A DNA stretch of 64,000 bases from Isoetes taiwanensis (taxonomy: Eukaryota > Streptophyta > Lycopodiopsida > Isoetales > Isoetaceae), in assembly GCA_021234155.1 (NCBI GenBank), contig JAJEKV010000004.1:24025122-24089121 (forward strand). The letters run 5' to 3'. How positions within the stretch are numbered: the first letter of the stretch is position 1; each line of letters opens with the position of its first letter. This document shows, piece by piece, positions 56,636 through 64,000 of the stretch. The notes beneath the pieces are model-generated. The model saw nothing but the letters and a program-made list of their open reading frames with translations. It searched no databases and was not told the DNA's origin. The position numbers and the translations under genes were made by a program.

Positions 56636-59600
56636 ATTTGAGACCTAGGATTCTATTAAATTTTGTCTAGTAGCCATCTAGATATAAAATAAGGAGATGA
56701 ATCAATCGTTTATAACTAGAAAATCAAAGGTAATGTAGGAGACTGGAAGAGAGGTGCAAAACAAGGTACAAAAAAGGGGGATTTAAGAAGATTCATACCT
56801 TGAACGCCGTAAATAAGCATCTCATAAAACACATCAGGAATAAAATATAACAGTTAAATAAATTTAACATATGACATATCTGACAAATAACATTAGACAG
56901 GAATTACTCATATAGCAGTTCTTCATGTGCAGGTTCTGGCTGGATCAGGAGAGAGATCTCACTTCACGGAGGATCAATTGTGAGAATAACTTTTTGCATT
57001 TTTTCATTTTGCAAGTTGCATGGGTAAATCTTGGTGTAGATATATTGGTATCCACCTTATTTTACTCTTGTGTTATCTTATTTGGCTTGTACAAGATCTA
57101 ATTTTGCATTTATAAGTTACATGTTTTGTGTCATTAGGTTGCTTTCTTTTTCCACTGAGTTTCATGTTGAACTAAGTTTCAGATACAAGAAACCTAGGCA
57201 TAAAAGCTACAGATAATTCCTCATATGAAACAGATCTAATGCACATCAATATTAGCTTTAATGTAGGCACATGCAAGTTCCCAGAATCGAAATGTAGTCG
57301 TCAGGATTGTTGTTGACGATTAGATGTCGAATCACACAAGTAGAAGTGTGACATTTAAGTGTTTGGCCAACATTTGGATGGAGTTCATTTGTGTTGGTCA
57401 ACTATTAACAAGGGAGACCCTAGTCCATTGTCACAGACAGGGAATGGATTATCCAAGCATTTGGAAATACATAATCTAGAAATATCAATGGACAGATTTT
57501 GGCAAGATCTTAAATAATATCCACAATTTCAAGGGCAGTTTCTGTTTCTATCCCACAGCAATAATAACATTATAGAAAATAACGAAAGTTAATGTTTAGT
57601 CCTGGTCTTAAGATATTTCATGCAACAAGATAGGTTGGCAATATCTAGCCGATGCTCTTTAACGCATTTGTTGCAGCCTACCACATCGTGCAAGAGCTGG
57701 GTTTTCATATTAATCTATGCAGCCATACAAGCATGAAAGCAAAGGTGGAGAGAACTGAATCTAATCTAAGTGGAAGAATGTTACCTGTAAAACCCAATTT
57801 GGCCCTTGCATATCAAAGTTCTAGAGTGCAAACACATCTTTGGTGTGGCTATTGATATAATGTATATGCCGATAGATAATCATTTTGCATTTTTTCAATC
57901 ATTGGTGTGGCTATCGATATCATGTATATGCAGATTTCATAATGCTCTAAATAGGGAGATCAAAGTGATGAAAAGCGAAGAGATCAAATCAAAGGACAAC
58001 CAAAGTGATTGATTGTGCACAAATCAATATGGATAATTGGCAAATGCAGAGTCCTATTAATAAGAGGCTAGAAATATGCAGCACCATCAATGGTAGGCTA
58101 GTGCATCATTAATAGAACACGGGGTCAACAAGTAGTTCTTATAACCTCCATTCAAGGTACACAAATGCACCAATGATGGAACATTATGTCAATAATTGGA
58201 TGCAATGGAATTGCCAGAGCTAGGCTCATCAGGTGGGCTAGGAGAGGATACTAGGAGAGGATACGCTTAGAAAGCCTAGAATCTAAGGTTTCTAATGATA
58301 TACAATATGGCTATAGTTAGGATGTATTCCAATGTTTTTATAATGGTTTAACCTTAAGTAGGCCAAATATGGCGCTCCTCCCCTATGCCAAAAAATGTAG
58401 AAGGTCCTCATTCGCAATGTTCGTACGAATACAAATTCTTTTATAACTAAGCATTGCATTATTAAATCTTGGATGTTAGTAGTGGATTCGACCCCACTGT
58501 GTCATTAAACAAAATTGTTCTTGGCAGCCTTAGCTCAAAACCCATTGAATGTTTAGGGGTTAGGCTATCGATCTACGGTGTCCCCCCAATTGAGACTCAA
58601 AACCATTGATTGTTGCTGTGTGCAATGAATAAGGAAGGTGATGGGGGAAATGATCTAAGCATTGTGGTGTTGGCCTAGACTTTTAAATTAAGGCATCCCT
58701 TATCGATGTTGTGATTTCCTAGTTAAAGTCCACATATTGTGTCCAAGTCTATTTGCTATCATTTTTCATTTGCAGCTAGCAAATCCATTACTAAAGAAGG
58801 CTTGGAACTTATAGTACACCCAACAAATCCATTATTAAAGAAGGCTTGGAACTTATGGTAAGTTTAATTTCACAGATTTGGAACTAAATAGATGTTTGCA
58901 GCGGCCTTGGCCTCCACGATAAATTTCTCGTAGTCATAATTGAGTTTTCTATATATCGATCATCGTCAAGGACTCGGCATCTCCTACGTCTTCTAAGCCT
59001 CATCTGTTTTTGAAGTATATGAATGTCGTTGGGGGGGCTAGCCTTATAATCTTCTTGCAATCAATAGTGTGTATATTTCTTTAATAGTAGCTTATTCAAT
59101 ATCTATATCTATGAAATAGAATGATCAAATGAATTTAGATAGGAAACAATGGTTTGGGAAATTCTACTTTTCCCCTTGATCTCATAATTGTCCTAGATTT
59201 TGGTTGTTTGAGAGAGAATCCATTGTTGATTGCTATAAAAGACTAAAATTCTGACAATCAACAATCTTTCCAAGTGGAAAAACCCCACGCCAGTATGGTT
59301 ATCACCAACGTATAATGAGGATAAGAAGGTGATTCTTAGCATCTTGGAAGTTGGAATTGAATAAACATCACATGTGATTAGATACAAAGATGAAAATATC
59401 CTTGGTACCGATGCCAAAGCTACAAGATTAGAATAACGAATCTAAGCTTATAGAAATTGACCAATGAAATGGCCAACTTTAAAAAATGTCAATCCAATAT
59501 GAATTACATTTCTTGCAACACATAAAAATCAATATAACTTCTATTCTTTTGTGATGATTTGTTTAAAAAGCTCATATAAGAATAATTTGTTTGTAAGTGG

Positions 59601-60340
59601 ATGCTACAAAGCTTGCATCTAAAATTTTCCTGCGCAACGTTTTGCAATTCTTTTAGCTAATCAAAGAGAGAAATCAAAATTTGTCGTAAAAGCTTGAAAT
59701 CAAAGCAAATCCCATTGTTTGAAGCATAGAGACAATAAGGGAATGAAAAAACGGAACAATTCCAACTGGGTGGACGAGAAGAAGAATTTGTGGGATGAAT
59801 TTTTGTAGTTCTTGAGTTTTCCGTGGGGTCTCAAAACATTTTGGCATCCAAAACGTCAAAAACCTTAGGTGCGAAGAATACAAAAAGTTTTCATCGTTAG
59901 GACAAAGAACGAGAAAAATAGGCATTAGATTTTCAGATATACCCAAAATATGCCCCAAGATGCCAAAAGTGCTTGTCTCCCACGAGGAATTGCCCATTAA
60001 CAAGAGGCAACCCAAAAATATATATACAAAAATGTGTCTGAAGGATATGTCTTCAAAATTGGGTCTTCAAAGTTGGATTTTCTTTATGCTGCCTTACTAT
60101 GGTATCATTCCTGTGGAATACACATTTGGAAAACACATGGTAAGTCTTTATTTTAGGTTTGTTAGCAAACATTTTTTAGTCTTCCCCTTTTCTGCACTCA
60201 AGATTACCCTAGAATGGATAGTGCAGTTGTATACTACAAGTTTCACTTACCTTAGGTAAACTGGCAACCAACATTATTTCTCGCTTATTAGAATGAAGAC
60301 TTACGTTATTAGACCAACATCTATTGCTTTTGCTCTGCCA
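56636..60340. other. Gene-poor region with small local duplications
   Basis: Seen here: a repeated ggtgtggctat-gatat-atgtatatgc phrase (57840, 57904); ctaggagaggata twice at about 58241; and a 55-bp tandem pair, aaatccatta-taaagaaggcttggaactta (58785 and 58827). Frames at 57652-58012, 59193-59417 and 59674-60259 have no recognised domain. Confidence 0.45.
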
Positions 60341-60655
60341 CTATCATGTACATAAAACATCACTCTGTATATAATGATTTCTTTGTTAAGGGTCTCGTAC
60401 GGGGAAGGATAAATTCTTCATACCAAGCAACTTTGACATTGGCATCCCTTCTTGACTTTTAGGTTTGTCTTATTTGTCCGTCAAATGCTCTTGGCAGTCT
60501 CATAACATACCACTATCATACATAAAACATCACTCTGTGTATAATGATTTCTTTGTTAAGGGTCTACCAAGCAACTTTGACATTGGCATCCCATCTTGAC
60601 TTTTAGGTTTGTCTTATTTGTCCATCAAATGCTCTTGGCAGTCTCATATATTCCT
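60340..60655. repeat. Tandem duplication, about 160-190-bp unit
   Basis: acataaaacatcactctgt (60350 and 60520) is followed in both copies by ataatgatttctttgttaag, then gcatccc-tcttgacttttagg and gctcttggcagtctcata. The first copy has an extra cgtacggggaaggataaattc. Confidence 0.85.
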
Positions 60656-60777
60656 GCAATTTTAAGTGGGAAACAAAATACATAGTATATATCAAGATTT
60701 TTCCTTTATCAGCCAGCTTCTTCTGATGCATTAGAGGGACTGAATTCCAAGTCTATTTTGGTTGATTTTTGAAGTTT

Positions 60778-61640
60778 AATATGATCCAAGCACCAACATA
60801 TTCAATCTCGGCACCAACATATTCAATCTCTTAGTCTTTATCAGGGAGAGGGAGCCAAGATTGTTGGGCACTCCTAGAATGCTTTTGCCGCAGAAGCAGC
60901 CTAACAATTCCCAGGCAAATGGGCTATGAGACATATGATGAAAATCAATCCCAGATGCAGAAAGGAGTTTAAAATGGTACCGGAATGTCCTAAATCTACT
61001 GGCAATGTGCCCTTTAAGAGACAATATTCAGTGGTCTTTGCGACATTAATAGTTTAGGTGCAAAATAGATGTCAACTGTAGCCAAAACTTATATTTAAGC
61101 ACGGAAAAGGACGTCATCCAATTTGAGAGTAGATGTTTATCTTGTGGCACATCAAAGCCAAGGTTCACTTTTCCTTCTGAAAACAGAATGCAGACTCATA
61201 TACCACATTAATGGCCTCTTTCAGCTATTCAAAGAACCTTCTCTCTTTTTCCTCTTACGTTTTTGATATATGCACTGAGATATGGAAAGAAACACTAAGC
61301 GCTTAATAGGATGGTGCCATTGCAAAATTAATAGCTGGAAAAGAAAGATGCAATTATCTAAATCTGGCTTGCAAATACTGTAGTAAAACTGCTAAAAGAG
61401 GTCTCGCAAATCCTATTATCCATGCAATGTTGTGTGAGGATTACATAGCAAAGGGATTCAGTTCCTAAGAAGCTTGTATGTTATATGTTATGTCAACACC
61501 AATGATGTGGTGGCCTCCCCTCTCGCAAACGAGTCTATTTCCCTGATGAATGTTCTACATATTTTTTGAGTGTCTCAAAGGTGACTTGCACATAAGGTTA
61601 CTTCCACGCCGCCAAGCTCTTAGGTTGCTGCAAACCGCTC
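60778..61640. repeat. Dispersed direct duplication, segment 1 (exon-like)
   Basis: This repeats at 62285-63120 with about 10 per cent divergence: atgatccaagcaccaacata, then gcaaatgggct-tgag, then catccaatttgagag-agatg and ctattcaaagaaccttctc. On the minus strand a piece beginning after a good acceptor (tctgttttcag, about 61180) reads VNLGFDVPQDKHLLSNWM; copy 2 reads MNLGLDVPQDKHLLSNWM. Mostly silent-like or mild changes suggest a former coding exon, but no family is recognised and the remainder has stops. Confidence 0.7.
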
Positions 61641-62284
61641 TTTGACAATCATAGCTGAAGCACAGGATTAGATGTCAATGTACTACGAAAGAAAAACAAA
61701 CTCATACCTTAGAAAAATAATCTTGACCATACAATACACATGCTTCAAAGTTCTGACGACACCCTCTTCAGAACATTTGTGCATAGAAGCAAAACATGAT
61801 CCGGTTTATTAGTACATTTTTACCTTGTGCCACATCAACAAGGCCAGAAAACATAGCATACATGATGCCATCTGCTACATCTACATTTCGGCAAATGAAA
61901 AAAAAGGTAGAAAAGACAGGCTATAATAATTTCATCATCATAAATTTTGAAGGTCGTAAATGCCATGGACCAGACTTACATCTCTATTTCTAATACCACA
62001 TGCATACTTCCTATACATTGATTTGAGCAACATCTTTGCGTATATGGACGGAGATGCCATTTCTTTGCGAGAGAGTAGAATGTTAAGCGGTACTTAAAAG
62101 AAACCACAAGGATCTTTTGGTAAATCAAAGCATGTGAACCACAACATCGGATATGGCTTGGCTTTACGGCTCTGCAGCGGCACACTACCTCTTCATGATA
62201 TATAAAGGCCTCATCCCTTACAAACTAAATAGCGCATGTAGAATAAGTTAAGAGAGGCATACCATAACATCGTGAATATACTTG
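61641..62284. other. Spacer between the two duplicated segments
   Basis: AT-rich, small frames only (61796-61993 plus, 61976-62185 minus), no motif recognised. Confidence 0.5.
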
Positions 62285-63120
62285 GAATATGATCCAAGCA
62301 CCAACATATTCAATCTCAGCACACTTTCCCACAATTCCTCGAAGTTTGCCTCGAAGCGACATAACAATTCCGGGCAAATGGGCTGTGAGAGATCTGATAA
62401 AAATCAATCAGGGCGAGAAAGGAGTTTAAAATGGTATGGGAATGTCCTAAATCACAGCCATGCTGCCCTTTAACTGACAGTATTCATTGGTCATTGCGAC
62501 ATCAAGGTGCAAACTTAGATGTCAATTGTAGCCAGAACTTGTACCTAAGCATGGAAAGGGACATCATCCAATTTGAGAGCAGATGTTTGTCTTGTGGCAC
62601 ATCAAGGCCAAGGTTCATTTTCCTTCGATAGCGAGAATCACGGACTCATCTACCACATTGATGGCCTCCTTCAGCTATTCAAAGAACCTTCTCTCTTTTT
62701 TTCCTCTTACTTTTTGATATGCGAGAGATATGGAAAAAACACACGAGCACTTAGTAGGATGATGCCATTGCAAAATTGATAGTTGGAAGCGGAGGATGCA
62801 AACATCTAAATCGACTTGCAAAATCTTGTCGGTAAAACCTCAAAAAGAGGTCTTGCAAGTCCTATTATCTATGCAATGTGGTGTGAGGATTATGTAGCAA
62901 AGGGATTCAGCTCCTAGGAAGCTTGTATGTTATATGTTATGTCGATGTCAATGATGACATGGTGGCCTTCCCTCTCATAAAATGATTCCTTTTCCCTGAT
63001 GACTCTTCTATAGACTTTCTTAATATTTCAAAGATTTTCAAAGATCTCTGACTTGGGCTCTAACCGAAAATGCACATAAGGTTACTTCAAGAACTGATGC
63101 TCCTCCCTCTCTTAGGTCAT
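62285..63120. repeat. Dispersed direct duplication, segment 2
   Basis: Second copy of 60778-61640. The acceptor before the NLGLDVPQDKH piece is destroyed here (cgatagcgagaatc replaces the ctgaaaacagaatgc type), so this copy could not be spliced in the same way. Confidence 0.7.
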
Positions 63121-63326
63121 TTGCAACCAGCTTTGACAACCATACCTAAAGCCAGGTAATTAGATCTTTGGACCACAATGCAATCTCAAATTTTGAAAAA
63201 CACCATTCTAAAAACTCACGTAATCCGGGCACGGAAAATCTTTGCCTTTTGAAGGTTCAATTTACGGAGGGTCACTTACGGCTCGGCCGTCATCGAGGGA
63301 TCCTCTCTTTCAAGTCATAAACTTGC

Positions 63327-63975
63327 CTAAACTCCATTAAAATCGAACAAGGAGAATTTGATTAACTTCTTGGTTTTCTTGGTTGAGGTTGTATTGGACT
63401 TGATGAGCGGTACATCTTGTCCAGGATCCGGGGTTTCTTTGTCAATTTCATCACTTGCATCTGCATGTGGCTCATGTTCAGCAGCAAAACTTTTGTTTGG
63501 TGAAGGATCCCGTGCAGAATGAATCTCAAGGGAATTAATTTTCCCCCCTAAAACAGATGCATTAGAAATCTCTTCGTGATGGCTTCCGATTGCGGTAGCA
63601 TTTATCTACGTAACATAATTGAAATGAGGAAGACCAAAGAAAATACAAAAAATAAATCATATATGTGGCATCGGTACTTGACTTGTCTGTGCATTAGGTT
63701 CACTATCAAATTTCATTTTGGATTCTCCACTTATTGTCGTATTTGGGATTGACTTTGAAGTATCAAATGGGGTGAATTCTAGGTGCACCCGGGAGTTATC
63801 TTGCAGTCTCGTAACTGATAGAGGCTTGGATAACTATTGGATATCCTTGGTCTCAAATTTCTGCAATTCTGCAAACACTAAGTCAATAGATCTGTGACAA
63901 CATCAGTAAACATTAGTTAAGGCACTTACTTATGTCTATTGGTTCTTGTGGTACCACTCGAACACCAAAAGCCAT
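63327..63975 (-). CDS. Unidentified intron-containing gene, 5' end to stop, with one in-frame TAG
   Basis: The minus strand shows ATG at 63975 (MAFGVRVVPQEPIDI), a donor A-gtaagt, an exon opening about 63870 (LQKFETKDIQ), then SKPLSVTRLQDNSRVHLEF to the end of exon 63833-63678 (donor gtaccg), a 72-base intron with acceptor ttacgtag, and a last exon 63605-63327 ending in TAG. The last intron is phase 0 and the last two exons are open together for about 144 codons. The C-terminus is acidic, then basic (TTSTKKTKKLIKF). A TAG at 63836-63834 interrupts the frame before SKPLS; either that exon boundary is misplaced or the gene is broken. No family recognised. Confidence 0.4.
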
Positions 63976-64000
63976 GTCTCAGACATAATGTGGGCACAAT

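Noticed and set aside
1-64000. CRISPR array, bacterial operons, ribosome binding sites
   Set aside because: No regularly spaced palindromic repeats with unique spacers, no operon-like gene packing, and introns with GT-AG borders show a eukaryotic nuclear context.
1-64000. tRNA, rRNA or snoRNA genes
   Set aside because: No cloverleaf with matching A and B boxes and no conserved rRNA segment was recognised by eye; a tRNAscan or Infernal run would be needed to exclude them.

Overview
The window reads as nuclear DNA of a land plant. It is AT-rich and gene-poor, coding segments are split by short GT-AG introns, and the recognisable genes are plant types: a B3-like gene, a PPR pseudogene, and fragments of nitrilase-like amidase and ferredoxin-type glutamate synthase genes. 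The rest is mostly transposons. The species cannot be read from the sequence, and I see no bacterial, organellar or viral segment.

Left part (1-20.4 kb). A compact three-exon minus-strand gene with two B3-like modules (1390-2291) looks intact. At 4448-7816 there is a DNA transposon with 17-bp terminal inverted repeats starting CAGGG and a perfect 8-bp target duplication, as in the hAT superfamily. It encodes no visible transposase and carries exons of a deaminated-glutathione-amidase-like gene with introns, so it looks like a gene-capturing (Pack-type) element. It sits inside a plus-strand fragment of a Helitron helicase. From about 8.7 to 20.3 kb lies a decayed minus-strand Helitron: Rep nuclease with both Y2 tyrosines, a Pif1-like helicase with Walker A, and an intron-bearing RPA1-like gene. 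About 1.05-kb tandem repeats and a 356-bp foldback element lie upstream of its Rep gene.

Middle part (22.7-50.8 kb). Two modules occur twice, at 22.7-24.4 kb and 46.8-50.4 kb. Module A (the 5' end of an unidentified gene) is inverted between copies; module B (with a glutamate synthase pseudo-exon) is direct. Between them is a 10.1-kb tandem duplication (26538-36646 and 36647-46734). Each unit carries a 5'-truncated LINE, a 109-bp near-perfect hairpin (damaged in the second unit), other foldbacks and an older internal 2.46-kb tandem duplication. Differences between units cluster in patches and are dominated by CAG/CTG versus CGG/CCG swaps and small indels. The apparently full-length copy of the module A gene is at 50110-50775.

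Right part (50.8-64 kb). A very short LINE relic with a 15-bp target duplication, a heavily broken PPR gene (52.3-54.0 kb), an unidentified secreted-glycoprotein-like ORF (56219-56635), two local duplications (60.35-60.65 kb; 60.8-61.6 versus 62.3-63.1 kb) and the 5' end to stop of an unidentified intron-containing gene (63327-63975) with one in-frame stop. All identifications are from reading motifs by eye; no search was run.
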